DNA of 64,000 nt. Origin: Anaeroplasma bactoclasticum. GTDB taxonomy: Bacteria; Bacillota_I; Bacilli_A; Acholeplasmatales; Anaeroplasmataceae. The stretch is from the NCBI RefSeq assembly GCF_003550015.1, contig NZ_QXEV01000001.1, positions 124,001 to 188,000 on the forward strand, written 5' to 3'. Shown piece by piece: positions 55,355 to 64,000 of this stretch. The translations under genes were made by a program, and so were the position numbers. Every line of letters starts with the position of its first letter. Positions within the stretch are counted from its first letter, which is position 1. The notes beneath the pieces were generated by a model, which was not told the DNA's origin, did no database searches, and was given only the letters and a program-made list of their open reading frames with translations.

Positions 55355-56497
55355 ATGAAAATACGTAAGGGAGATATTAAATATATATCAGACTATTTAG
55401 ATATTTATGACTCTGCAATGAAGTTCATGGCAGAATCTGGGAATAAAAACCAGTGGACTATCGATCACCATCCAACAAAAGAGATGATATTAAATCATAT
55501 ATCTAATGGTAATTTTTATGATATATGGGATAATGATTTAAATAGTGTTGTTGCATGCTTCGCTTTAATTTTCGGTATTGATGATACCTATAATGAAATT
55601 GAAGGTGCATGGTTAAATGATGAAGATTATGTAACTATTCATATGGTTGCAAAGAAGAAATCCGCTAAAGGTATATTCCATGCAATATCTAATTTTGCAA
55701 AGGCAAGATGCAAAAATGTAAGAATAGATACCCATAAGGATAATATCATTATGCAAAATGCAATATTAAATCGAGGATTTAAATATTGTGGTATTATTCA
55801 TTTAAATGATAAGAATCATTCTGAAAGATTAGCTTATCAATATGTAGAAAAAGATATTCCTTTTCAAGATTACAAATTATTTATTGTAGATTATGATGGT
55901 ACTATTATTTCTTCTATGGAAATGTGGGCACATACTTGTAGTAGTTTTTTAAAAGAAAAGGGCTGTAAGGTATGTGAGGATATAGATTCTAAAGTAATTA
56001 CAATGACCAATAGAGATGCAGCAAGCTATATTCAAGCAAACTATTTACCAAATTTAACCTTGTTTCAGGTTATAGGTGAAATGAATACATATGTAAAAAA
56101 GTCTTATGTAAATCAAAGATTAAAGCCTAATGCATTATCATTATTAGAAAAGCTTAAGAGTATAGGCAAGGTAATATTATATTCTGCAACATCTATGGCA
56201 CTACTTGAAGCGTCTTTAGATGCTTTAGGTATTAAAGATTATTTTGATAATATATATTCTGGGTCTGAATTATGCTTGAGTAAGCAAGATGGTACAGGCT
56301 TTATATCTCTTATTTCTAAAGAAGGCTTTAAAGTGGAAGATGTATTAGTAATTGAAGATTCTACTCATGCAATTTTAGGGGCTAAAGGCCAAGGTATAAA
56401 GGTTTTAGGAGTAGAGGATACATCCAATTTAAGACATCTATTTTTAGATTATGAGCTTTGTGATTATTTTTTACCTTTAAATTATGCTTTAAAGTAA
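55355..56497 (+). CDS. GNAT acetyltransferase fused to a HAD hydrolase
   Basis: 380 residues. Residues 1-165 are GNAT-like, with DTHKDNIIMQNAILNRGFKY matching the acetyl-CoA-binding end of the fold. Residues about 170-380 are a HAD hydrolase of the beta-phosphoglucomutase type: FIVDYDGTI (nucleophile and second Asp), ILYSATS and VIEDSTHAILGAKGQGIKVLG. The two activities in one chain suggest consecutive steps on one small metabolite, unknown here. It is nine bases after the CDF gene and 13 before the ABC exporter, likely in one operon. Confidence 0.8.
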   Translation: MKIRKGDIKYISDYLDIYDSAMKFMAESGNKNQWTIDHHPTKEMILNHISNGNFYDIWDNDLNSVVACFALIFGIDDTYNEIEGAWLNDEDYVTIHMVAKKKSAKGIFHAISNFAKARCKNVRIDTHKDNIIMQNAILNRGFKYCGIIHLNDKNHSERLAYQYVEKDIPFQDYKLFIVDYDGTIISSMEMWAHTCSSFLKEKGCKVCEDIDSKVITMTNRDAASYIQANYLPNLTLFQVIGEMNTYVKKSYVNQRLKPNALSLLEKLKSIGKVILYSATSMALLEASLDALGIKDYFDNIYSGSELCLSKQDGTGFISLISKEGFKVEDVLVIEDSTHAILGAKGQGIKVLGVEDTSNLRHLFLDYELCDYFLPLNYALK

Positions 56498-56510
56498 GGG
56501 AGAATTTCTT

Positions 56511-58262
56511 ATGTTTAGATTATTAAGATACATGAAGAAATACTGGTATATCGCAATACTTGCTCCTATATTTATGATTATAGAAGTTGGCATGGATATG
56601 TTTTTAACGAAATATATGCAATTAATGGTAGATGATGGCATTTCTATAGGATCTATGGATAATATTATTCATTATGGCTTAATTATGATTGGTATATTAG
56701 TTTTAGGCGTAGCTGGTGGTATGCTTTCCAATATATTTACAAATATAAGCTGTTATAAATTTGGTAATGATTTAAGAAAAGCTGTATTTACTAAGATTAT
56801 GGATTTATCCATACATCAAGCAGATAAATTTAAAACAGGCTCATTAGTTACTAGAGTAACCAATGATATTACTCAAATACAAAATATGATTGCTATGTGC
56901 TTAAGAGGATTAATAAGAAGTGCTTCCTTCTTTGTATTGGGTATTATTTTTACTTTAAGCATATCCAAAAACTTTGGAGGAGTTCTTTTAGTAGTTCTTC
57001 CTTTAGAAATAGTTTTAATGATTATATTTATGGCAATTTTATTCCCTGTATTTAAAAAGATTCAGGATAAGCTAGATAAGGTAAATACTGTAGTATTAGA
57101 AAATGTACAGGGCTCTAGAGTTGTTAAGGCATTTTCTAAGGAGCAATATGAATATAATCGTTTTGTTGGTGTAAATTATGATTATACAGAAAAAGTATTA
57201 TTTGTATCTAAAATTACAGCATTCCTATCTCCATTATTAAACTTAATAGTATATGGTGGACAAATCATTATTTATTATATGGGTGGAACAGTAATTGTAG
57301 ATGCATTTAAAAATGGTATTACTCCAACATTAATGGTTGGACAAATTACTCAAGCAATCACCTATATTACAATGATTTGTATGTCCTTATTAATGCTTGG
57401 TATGACATTTACTATGATTGCAAGAGCTTATGCATCTGCATCTCGTATTAATGAGGTATTAGATGAAAAGCTAGAGCTTATAGATGGTAATTTAGATATA
57501 GCATTAATTGAAGATAAGGATAAGGGAACAATTTCTTTTGAACATGTATCCTTTGGATATCCTGGTGCTAAGGAGGATATATTAAAGGATTTAAATTTCA
57601 AAGTAAAAAAGGGAGAAACTATTGCGGTAGTAGGATCTACTGGCTGTGGTAAATCTACCTTAGTAAATCTAATGGTTCGACTATTTGATACAAAATCAGG
57701 TACTGTTTATATTAATGGTCATGATGTAAAAGAATATAAAAAGGAAGATTTACACAAAATTGTAGCAATCTGCTTACAAAAGGCAGAGCTCTTTGCTGGA
57801 ACTATTGAAGATAACATAGCCTTCGGTAAACCGGATGCTACATTAGATGAAATTAAATGGGCTGCAAGAGTAGCTCAGGCAGAAGAATTCATTTTAGGTA
57901 AGGATGAGGGCTACCAAGAGGTAGTAACAGAAAAGGGAACCTCGCTTTCTGGTGGACAAAAACAAAGAATGTCTATCGCAAGAGCTATTTTACGTAAGCC
58001 AGAGATTTTAATTTTTGATGATTCTACAAGTGCACTGGATTTAGTAACCGAAGCTAAGCTTTATCAGGCTATGAAGGCAGATTTATCTTATGTTACAAAA
58101 ATTATTGTTGCTCAAAGAATTGCAACTGCAAAGAATGCAGATAGAATATTAGTGCTTGATAAAGGAGTAATTGAATCCTTTGGTACACATGATGAATTAA
58201 TGGAAAATTCATTAGTGTATAAGGATATCTATTTATCACAGCTAAAGAGGGAGGAAGAGTAA
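56511..58262 (+). CDS. ABC exporter half-transporter, subunit with degenerate ATP site
   Basis: 583 residues: a six-helix exporter membrane domain, then an ATPase domain with Walker A GSTGCGKST (Lys381), signature LSGGQKQRMS and Walker B ILIFDDSTSALD. Asp504 replaces the catalytic glutamate, the mark of the degenerate subunit in heterodimeric exporters (TM287/288, BmrCD type). The following gene is its partner, one base later. The substrate may be a drug, lipid or peptide. Confidence 0.9.
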   Translation: MFRLLRYMKKYWYIAILAPIFMIIEVGMDMFLTKYMQLMVDDGISIGSMDNIIHYGLIMIGILVLGVAGGMLSNIFTNISCYKFGNDLRKAVFTKIMDLSIHQADKFKTGSLVTRVTNDITQIQNMIAMCLRGLIRSASFFVLGIIFTLSISKNFGGVLLVVLPLEIVLMIIFMAILFPVFKKIQDKLDKVNTVVLENVQGSRVVKAFSKEQYEYNRFVGVNYDYTEKVLFVSKITAFLSPLLNLIVYGGQIIIYYMGGTVIVDAFKNGITPTLMVGQITQAITYITMICMSLLMLGMTFTMIARAYASASRINEVLDEKLELIDGNLDIALIEDKDKGTISFEHVSFGYPGAKEDILKDLNFKVKKGETIAVVGSTGCGKSTLVNLMVRLFDTKSGTVYINGHDVKEYKKEDLHKIVAICLQKAELFAGTIEDNIAFGKPDATLDEIKWAARVAQAEEFILGKDEGYQEVVTEKGTSLSGGQKQRMSIARAILRKPEILIFDDSTSALDLVTEAKLYQAMKADLSYVTKIIVAQRIATAKNADRILVLDKGVIESFGTHDELMENSLVYKDIYLSQLKREEE

Positions 58263-58263
58263 T

Positions 58264-60165
58264 ATGAGTGAAGCAAATAACTCCCGTGAAAAAGTAAAAA
58301 GTGCAATGAAGGGTAATGGCGCCCCAATGAGAGGGCCTGGTGCTAGATTTACAAGAGCAAAAGAAAAGCCAAAGAATACAAAGGTAACAATTAAAAGATT
58401 ATTTGGCTATTTAATGCATTCTAAGGTATTAGTTATAGCATTACTAATTGTTGCTCTTATATATACTGCTGCAGGAATATATTCTAGTGTATTAATTAAA
58501 GATGTTGCAGGAGCATTAGGTACATATAATAGTGAGGCAAAAGCCTGGGTGAGGGAGCCTAACGAGGCATCGTTTTATTATTCCTTATGGTCATTATTAA
58601 TTACTTATGTTGTATATTGTGTATTCTTATATTTATCATCCTTATTTGGAGCATTTTTAGCTGCTAAAACAGTTAGAAAAATGAGAAATGATTTATTTGA
58701 AAAGATCGTATATTTACCTATATCTTATCTAGATTCTCATTTCCATGGAGATTTATTATCTAGAATGACAAATGATGTAGATAATATTTCTAATGTAATA
58801 TCTTCATCCATTACTTCATTAATTAGTGGTGTATTAACTATTTTGGGATGCTTAGGTGTAATGCTTTGGCATTCTCCACTATTAACTTTAATTTCCTTTG
58901 TTGTATTAATTCTTACATTAATCTACACAAAGCTAATGAGTAAATATGCAAGACCTCTATTTGTAAAACAGCAAGGAGTACTTGGAGCATTAAATACTCA
59001 AACGGAAGAAATGGTTACAGGCTATAAAACGGTAATAACAAATAATCATGAGGCTATAGCTATAGAAGAATTCTCTAAATATAGTGATGATTTTACGCAT
59101 ACAGCGATTAAAGCTCAGGTATTAGGCTCATCTATGGGACCTATCATGAACTTTATTGGAAATATAGGATATTTCTTGGTTTGTATTTGTGGAGCATTAT
59201 TTATTGTTCATGGTATTGGTGGAACAATCTATGGTGAGCCATTAACTATCGCAATAGTTATTATGTTTTTAACTACTACAAAGCAGTTCACAAGACCTAT
59301 TAATGAGGTTGCAATGCTTTATTCATCCATTGTTACAGCACTTGCAGGTGCAGAGAGAGTATTTAGTGTAATGGATGAGGAAGTAGAAAACTTCAATGGT
59401 ACACTAGAATTTAAATATGATGATGTTAAAGGTGAGATTGATTTTTTACATATCGATTTTGGATATGAAGAAAACGAGCTTGTATTAAAGGATTTCTCTA
59501 TGCATGTAGATAGTGGCCACAAGGTTGCACTTGTAGGTGCAACAGGTAGTGGTAAAACCACTATCGTAAATCTACTATTAAGATATTATGATCCAAATAG
59601 TGGTAAAATCCTAATCGATGGGAAAGACACCTTAGATATTTCTAAAAAGGATTTAAGAGATGCAATTTCTATTGTTTTACAAGATCCTGTATTATTTGGT
59701 GATACCATTGAGAATAATGTAAAATATGGCAAAAAGGATGCAACTGATGAAGAGGTTGATTTTGCACTAACATTCGCGAATTGTGATTCTTTCATCAACA
59801 ATTTACCAGATGGAAAGAAAACAATCTTAACCGAAGGTGCAACCAACATAAGCCAAGGTCAGCGGCAGCTACTTACTATAGCTAGAGCAGTTTTAGCTGA
59901 TCCTAGAATTTTAATTTTAGATGAAGCAACCTCATCTGTAGATACAAGAACAGAAAAGAAGGTTCAGGATGCCATGGTTAAGCTTATGGCAAATAGAACA
60001 TCCATTATCATTGCCCATAGATTATCTACAATCCAAGATGCCAATAGAATTATAGTACTTGATAAGGGACATGTAGTAGAAGAAGGTACACATAAAGAGC
60101 TTTTAGCTATAAATGGTGTATATAGAAAGCTATATGAAACTCAGTTTAAGGGACTAGATACATAA
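58264..60165 (+). CDS. ABC exporter half-transporter, catalytically canonical subunit
   Basis: 633 residues. An extra N-terminal cytoplasmic tail (about 45 residues, GAPMRGPGARFTRAKEK) is typical of this branch. The membrane domain is followed by an ATPase with Walker A GATGSGKTT, signature ISQGQRQLL (deviating from LSGGQ) and Walker B LILDEATSSVD with Glu554 intact. Since each signature faces the partner's Walker A, the odd ISQGQ and the partner's Asp504 fall in the same composite site. It starts one base after the first subunit. Last clear gene of the operon. Confidence 0.9.
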   Translation: MSEANNSREKVKSAMKGNGAPMRGPGARFTRAKEKPKNTKVTIKRLFGYLMHSKVLVIALLIVALIYTAAGIYSSVLIKDVAGALGTYNSEAKAWVREPNEASFYYSLWSLLITYVVYCVFLYLSSLFGAFLAAKTVRKMRNDLFEKIVYLPISYLDSHFHGDLLSRMTNDVDNISNVISSSITSLISGVLTILGCLGVMLWHSPLLTLISFVVLILTLIYTKLMSKYARPLFVKQQGVLGALNTQTEEMVTGYKTVITNNHEAIAIEEFSKYSDDFTHTAIKAQVLGSSMGPIMNFIGNIGYFLVCICGALFIVHGIGGTIYGEPLTIAIVIMFLTTTKQFTRPINEVAMLYSSIVTALAGAERVFSVMDEEVENFNGTLEFKYDDVKGEIDFLHIDFGYEENELVLKDFSMHVDSGHKVALVGATGSGKTTIVNLLLRYYDPNSGKILIDGKDTLDISKKDLRDAISIVLQDPVLFGDTIENNVKYGKKDATDEEVDFALTFANCDSFINNLPDGKKTILTEGATNISQGQRQLLTIARAVLADPRILILDEATSSVDTRTEKKVQDAMVKLMANRTSIIIAHRLSTIQDANRIIVLDKGHVVEEGTHKELLAINGVYRKLYETQFKGLDT

Positions 60166-60346
60166 AAAGAAATTAAAGAATAAGCTATTTAAGGTAGTAG
60201 ATAGAGAGCTTGTAAATGATAAGCTAATTCTAAAGCTTACAGGGACAAAGAATATGATTAAAAGCAAAGAAGCATATAAGGAATCTATTACTTTAGCTAT
60301 AGAAAATAAAGATATTTTTGAAGGACAATTTGTCTTTGTAAAATAA
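60158..60346 (+). pseudogene. Stop-free 62-codon frame without a start codon; possible gene remnant
   Basis: From ATA 60158 to TAA 60344 an open frame encodes a coding-like peptide (KLFKVVDRELVNDKLILKL... FEGQFVFVK) but contains no ATG, GTG or TTG before ATG 60254, which has only a weak AGGG site. It may be a decayed gene, a gene with a non-standard start, or chance. Confidence 0.35.
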
Positions 60347-60364
60347 AAATATATGATATGGACT

Positions 60365-60395
60365 ACAGATATGGACAATACCCATATCTGTTTTT
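60365..60395 (+). terminator. Terminator after the ABC exporter operon
   Basis: ACAGATATGG / CCATATCTGT stem with a seven-base loop, then TTTTC. Confidence 0.8.
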
Positions 60396-60433
60396 CATAG
60401 TCGTACACCTGTTTTTATGTAAAGGATTTCATA

Positions 60434-60462
60434 TTGAAATGGTATAGTAAAACTGATATACT
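60434..60462 (+). promoter_or_regulatory. Promoter of hom: TTGAAA-17-TATACT with extended -10
   Basis: -35 TTGAAA at 60434-60439, 17 bases, TATACT at 60457-60462 preceded by TG. One of the strongest promoters in the window. Confidence 0.7.
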
Positions 60463-60494
60463 AAAGGCAAGTTTTAATTGAGGTGGTATGTCTT

Positions 60495-61583
60495 ATGAAA
60501 TTAGGATTATTTGGATATGGTACTATTGGTAGGGGAGTATATACATTAGTAGAAGGATTAGATAAATCTTATAATGTTTCCATCCCAAAGGTATTTGATT
60601 TACCTATAAAAAAAGAACAGCTTGGAGATAAGCTAGTTACAGATATTTATGATATTATTAACGATAAGGATATTGATTGTGTTGTTGAGGTATTAGGTGG
60701 ACATGATGTACCTTATGAAGTAATTATTGGATGCTTAAAAAATGGTAAAAGTGTAATTACAGCCAATAAAGAGGTAGTATCGAATCATTTAGAGGAATTC
60801 ATTAATTTAGCACACGAAAATAATTGTTCCTTTTGCTTTGAAGCATCTGCAGGTGGAGGAATTCCTGTTATTCGTACTCTAATCGATAATTTAAAGGTAA
60901 ATGATGTTAATGATATTTTTGCAATATTAAATGGTACAACAAACTATATCCTAACAAGAATGGATGAGGATAACCTATCTTTTGAGGATGCTTTATTCTT
61001 AGCAAAGAAAAATGGCTTTGCAGAAGCTAATCCTACTGCCGATTTAGAGGGATTAGATATTGTAAGAAAGATTAATATTTTATCCTCACTAGCATTTAAG
61101 GGTAATATTTCTAATGATGATATTTACCACTATGGTATTACAGGAGTTAATAAAGAAATCCTAGATATTATTAAGAAGGAAGGCTATGCCTTAAAATTTG
61201 TAGCATCCTCTATGAAAAACGAAGAGAATGAGGTATTGATTCGTGTTGAGCCTACAATGGTTCCACTAAATCACCCATTTGCCTCTGTAAAGAATGAATT
61301 TAATGCAGTATTATTTACTGGTTCTACAAATAGTGACTTGATGTTTTATGGTAAGGGCGCAGGCTCTATCCCTACCGCAACTGCGATTGTTTCTGATTTA
61401 GTTTCTATTTTAGAGAATAGAGCTTATATCAATTATAAGAACTTAAATCAGCTTAAAGTTAACCATGATTTAAAGAATCTATATAAGTATTTTATCTTCC
61501 AAGAAGATGGAAAATATGAGATAAAAGAAGAGGTTAGCGACAAAGAACTTATGGCTTCTAAGTTCTATGCTAGAGTGATTTAA
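60495..61583 (+). CDS. hom: Homoserine dehydrogenase
   Basis: 362 residues. NAD(P)H-dependent reduction of aspartate semialdehyde to homoserine, for threonine and methionine. N-terminal Rossmann motif LGLFGYGTIGRGVY, then VEVLGG, VITANKE, and the catalytic-domain signature GGGIPVIRTL, LNGTTNYILT and GFAEANPTADLEGLD with the catalytic lysine near DIVRK. It lacks the C-terminal ACT domain that gives threonine feedback in longer enzymes. ATG 60495 is eight bases after GAGGTGG; GTG 60483 lies within that site. Monocistronic, with its own promoter and terminator. Confidence 0.93.
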   Translation: MKLGLFGYGTIGRGVYTLVEGLDKSYNVSIPKVFDLPIKKEQLGDKLVTDIYDIINDKDIDCVVEVLGGHDVPYEVIIGCLKNGKSVITANKEVVSNHLEEFINLAHENNCSFCFEASAGGGIPVIRTLIDNLKVNDVNDIFAILNGTTNYILTRMDEDNLSFEDALFLAKKNGFAEANPTADLEGLDIVRKINILSSLAFKGNISNDDIYHYGITGVNKEILDIIKKEGYALKFVASSMKNEENEVLIRVEPTMVPLNHPFASVKNEFNAVLFTGSTNSDLMFYGKGAGSIPTATAIVSDLVSILENRAYINYKNLNQLKVNHDLKNLYKYFIFQEDGKYEIKEEVSDKELMASKFYARVI

Positions 61584-61610
61584 AAAGACATAATTTAATT
61601 ATTTTCGTAA

Positions 61611-61644
61611 AAATGATATCTTTTTTTAGATATCGTTTTTTTTC
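61611..61644 (+). terminator. Terminator after hom
   Basis: AAATGATATCT / AGATATCGTTT 11-bp stem (one G-U pair) with a T loop and a T-run. Confidence 0.8.
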
Positions 61645-61665
61645 TTTAAATGAAATGTCATAGTG

Positions 61666-61674
61666 TGATATAAT
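61666..61674 (+). promoter_or_regulatory. Extended -10 promoter of the pullulanase gene
   Basis: TGATATAAT with hexamer 61669-61674; the -35 is poor (TTTAAA at 61645-61650, 18-base spacer). Start near 61681. Confidence 0.6.
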
Positions 61675-61681
61675 TTAAATA

Positions 61682-61699
61682 TGCAGTAAACGTTTGCAT
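61682..61699. promoter_or_regulatory. LacI-family (MalR/CcpA-like) operator at the pullulanase start site
   Basis: TGCAGTAAACGTTTGCAT contains the inner palindrome GTAAACGTTTGC (61686-61697), very close to the GCAAACGTTTGC type used by MalR and other LacI-family repressors. It overlaps the predicted transcription start, a position for repression. Confidence 0.6.
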
Positions 61700-61737
61700 A
61701 AAAACGGTAAAACCGATTCAAAAACAAGGAGGAAAAG

Positions 61738-64000
61738 ATGAAAAAGCTAGTTAAATATATGATTGCAGCAATCATGGGTTGTTTTGCATTCATAGGAATT
61801 ATCTCTGCATTTGATATCATCAAGGTAAGCGCTGCAGGATATAGTGATGTAGAGAATAAGTTAGTATTCCACTACGACGGCGATAAAACCGCATTTAACC
61901 ATATGTGGATTTGGCCAAAGAGTGGAAACGGTAATTGGTATGCATGGGAAGGAACCGATGATAAAGGATTCGCCTATACAACTTTTGATTACACAACATC
62001 TGCAACTAAGGAATTTGGCTTTCTAGTTGTTAAGGGCGAATGGGCAGCCAAGGATACAGATGCAGATAGATATGTTAATTTAGATGAATTAACATTAGAT
62101 GCAAAGAGTAACTATCATGTTTATTTGGTACAAGGAGATAGCGAAGTGTATACAAAACCAGGAGTAGTACAACCAAAATTCTATTCTTTACAGATTACAA
62201 AGGATAATACAGGTAATTATGTATTGTATTGTAAGACAAATACAGAATGGAAGGATTTAACATTATATAAGGGAGAGACTCCAATTTTAACATCTCTTAC
62301 ATTAGATACAGATCCAAACGTATCTGTAAGCGGCATGGAATTATCTTATAATCTAGGAACAGAATTCCCAGATTTAGCTATGCCTTATAAGATGGAAATG
62401 ACATTTGATGTTGAACAGGAAGATTCTTCTGTTATTGAAGTTTCTGTTGATGCAATCGCAAACACATCAACTTTATACAGCGAAAAAGAATTTGCAGATA
62501 ATTATACTTATACAGGAGAACTTGGTGCAATTTACACTAAGGCTTCTACAACATTTAAGGTATGGACTCCAATTTCTTCATCTGTTAAATTAAGAATTTA
62601 TGAAAATGGTACTCCAACAGATGTATCTGATTCATTAGGTGATGATACTTATACTGAGTATGATATGACACTTGGTGAAAAGGGTGTATTCTCTACAACT
62701 GTTGAAGGCGATTTAGATGGCAAGTATTATACATATGTTGTTACAAATCCATCTTTCAAAAATAGAGAAATTGTTGATCCATATGCTAAGTCTACTGGTG
62801 TTAATGGTAGAAGAGGTATGATTGTTAACTTTGATAAGATTAATGAAGAATTAAATTGGGATTCTGTAAGCATTAATGAATATAAATCAACTAATCTTAC
62901 TGTATATGAAACTCATATTGCAGATTTAACATCATCTACAACTTGGGGTGGACCTGAAGAGTTATCAAAGACTTATAAGGGATTCTATTTAGAAGGAACA
63001 ACTTATACAGAAAAGGATACTACAGTTAAGACAGGTTTCGATCATATTAAAGAATTAGGTGTTAACGCTGTACAAATTATTCCTATCTTTGATTCTGATA
63101 ATGATGAAATTAATCGTTCATTTAACTGGGGTTATAATCCATTAAACTATAATTCATTAGATGGTTCATATTCTACTAATCCATATGATGGATATGAGAA
63201 GATTCGTGAATTCAAAGAGTTAGTTAAGGCTTATAATGAAGCTGGTATTAACATTATTATGGACGTTGTATACAACCATGTAATGGCAGCTTCTGGATCA
63301 AACTTTGATGTATTAATGCCTGGATATTACTATAGATATAATGCAGATGGCAGCTTATCTAATGGTTCTGGTTGCGGTAATGAAACTGCATCGAATATGC
63401 CAATGTTCCGTAAGTTTATGATTGATTCTACTGAGTTCTGGGCTAAGGAATATAAACTTGGTGGTTTCCGTTTTGACTTAATGGGATTACATGACGTCGA
63501 AACAATGAATGAGCTAAGTGAGAACTTACATGATAATGTTAATGAATATATTACAGTATACGGTGAGCCTTGGGCTGGTGGAACACCTGCGTATGATACA
63601 AGCAAACTTGCATATCAGGATAATATTTTAAAGTATACAGAATATGGTTGCTTTAATGATAAGATTAGAGACTCTTTAATTAAGGGTGGTTTATCTAGTG
63701 ATGGTGCTAAGGGTTGGATTACAGCTGGCACAAAGTATGTAGCAAATAGTGCCGTAAGAAGCCAAGATGCATTTGAAAAGGTAATTGCAAAGATTAAGTT
63801 ATATACTAGAGATGGTCTAAATTATAATGAAGTTAAGTTAGAAGATGGTTATCAGGCTGGTACAGTTTACTATCAATTACAGAGTGAGGGTGCATCTAAG
63901 GCTGATATGACAGAACTTCAAAATGGTATTGCTGGTTTCGTACAGGATTACCCAAGATATCTTGCAGCAACAGTAACTGCAGATAATTTTGCAGAAAAAG
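61738..64000 (+). CDS. pulA: Secreted type I pullulanase (GH13), 3' end outside window
   Basis: 754 codons visible, still open at the window end. A signal peptide (KLVKYMIAAIMGCFAFIGII, cleaved near SAA) is followed by a CBM41-like pullulan-binding domain (VFHYDGDKTAF, WIWPKSGNGNWYAW) and an alpha-glucan N-domain (FKVWTPISSSVKLRIY). The catalytic domain has FNWGYNPLNYN (position 462, the type I pullulanase YNWGYDP signature), MDVVYNHV, nucleophile Asp580 (GFRFDLMG) and Glu610 (VYGEPWAGG). The third catalytic Asp lies beyond the window. It cleaves alpha-1,6 branches and so complements the amylase at 11220. AAGGAGG precedes ATG 61738. Confidence 0.92.
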   Translation, partial: MKKLVKYMIAAIMGCFAFIGIISAFDIIKVSAAGYSDVENKLVFHYDGDKTAFNHMWIWPKSGNGNWYAWEGTDDKGFAYTTFDYTTSATKEFGFLVVKGEWAAKDTDADRYVNLDELTLDAKSNYHVYLVQGDSEVYTKPGVVQPKFYSLQITKDNTGNYVLYCKTNTEWKDLTLYKGETPILTSLTLDTDPNVSVSGMELSYNLGTEFPDLAMPYKMEMTFDVEQEDSSVIEVSVDAIANTSTLYSEKEFADNYTYTGELGAIYTKASTTFKVWTPISSSVKLRIYENGTPTDVSDSLGDDTYTEYDMTLGEKGVFSTTVEGDLDGKYYTYVVTNPSFKNREIVDPYAKSTGVNGRRGMIVNFDKINEELNWDSVSINEYKSTNLTVYETHIADLTSSTTWGGPEELSKTYKGFYLEGTTYTEKDTTVKTGFDHIKELGVNAVQIIPIFDSDNDEINRSFNWGYNPLNYNSLDGSYSTNPYDGYEKIREFKELVKAYNEAGINIIMDVVYNHVMAASGSNFDVLMPGYYYRYNADGSLSNGSGCGNETASNMPMFRKFMIDSTEFWAKEYKLGGFRFDLMGLHDVETMNELSENLHDNVNEYITVYGEPWAGGTPAYDTSKLAYQDNILKYTEYGCFNDKIRDSLIKGGLSSDGAKGWITAGTKYVANSAVRSQDAFEKVIAKIKLYTRDGLNYNEVKLEDGYQAGTVYYQLQSEGASKADMTELQNGIAGFVQDYPRYLAATVTADNFAEK

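Noticed and set aside
62405-62593. 62-residue ORF within the pullulanase region
   Set aside because: Shadow of the pullulanase frame, which is continuous from 61738 to the window end.

Overview
The window looks like a chromosomal segment of an anaerobic, low-GC Bacillota (Firmicutes) species, probably a gut-type Bacilli lineage near Erysipelotrichia or the walled relatives of Mollicutes. This placement is inferred. The supports are very AT-rich DNA with ordinary stop-codon use (TGA is a stop), strong AGGAGG-type ribosome sites, a desulfoferrodoxin instead of aerobic oxygen defences, secreted starch enzymes, and genes for meso-diaminopimelate/lysine synthesis. No rRNA, tRNA, CRISPR array, integrase, transposase or phage structural gene was seen. 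Many promoters have the extended -10 form TGnTATAAT with a poor -35.

Layout. (1) 1-9914: a tight operon dapL (cut by the window edge), pyrG, gltB, gltD, lysA, linking ammonia/glutamine assimilation, CTP synthesis and lysine/DAP synthesis, closed by a strong terminator. (2) 10021-16681: a DUF1295 membrane protein, an AmyE-like secreted alpha-amylase with four C-terminal starch-binding repeats, and an ECF sigma factor overlapping a membrane beta-propeller protein that is probably its anti-sigma. (3) 16923-25704: small hypothetical proteins, a DUF697-like membrane protein and three HD/HD-GYP proteins, one a large propeller sensor and two paralogues. (4) 25819-33327: a probable operon of an unknown protein, a DUF2974 hydrolase fused to a D-Ala-D-Ala-ligase-like ATP-grasp domain, a calcium-type P-ATPase and a membrane protein. 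(5) 33422-37151: a UvrD-like helicase carrying about 37 five-residue GYN/GYD repeats, plus an unknown partner.

(6) 37185-48809 has the most accessory character: an FRG-domain protein, a lipoprotein, superoxide reductase, DUF3781, an unknown helical protein, a DEDDh exonuclease-BRCT protein, a 54-residue ORF, an XRE regulator and a 1542-residue SF1 helicase. The exonuclease and helicase promoters each carry a 15-bp TGAAC-N5-GTTCA site exactly 23 bp before the -10 box. This suggests one regulon controlled by the XRE protein encoded between them, and it is my leading candidate for an undescribed nucleic-acid processing or defence system.

(7) 49032-52670: DUF2130, SHOCT and YccF proteins and an HTH protein. 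(8) 52703-60165: a MATE exporter, a CDF metal exporter, a GNAT-HAD fusion and a heterodimeric ABC exporter with one degenerate ATP site. (9) 60495-64000: homoserine dehydrogenase and the start of a secreted type I pullulanase. LacI/CcpA/MalR-type operators lie before both the amylase and the pullulanase, so the two starch enzymes are probably co-regulated by sugar supply.
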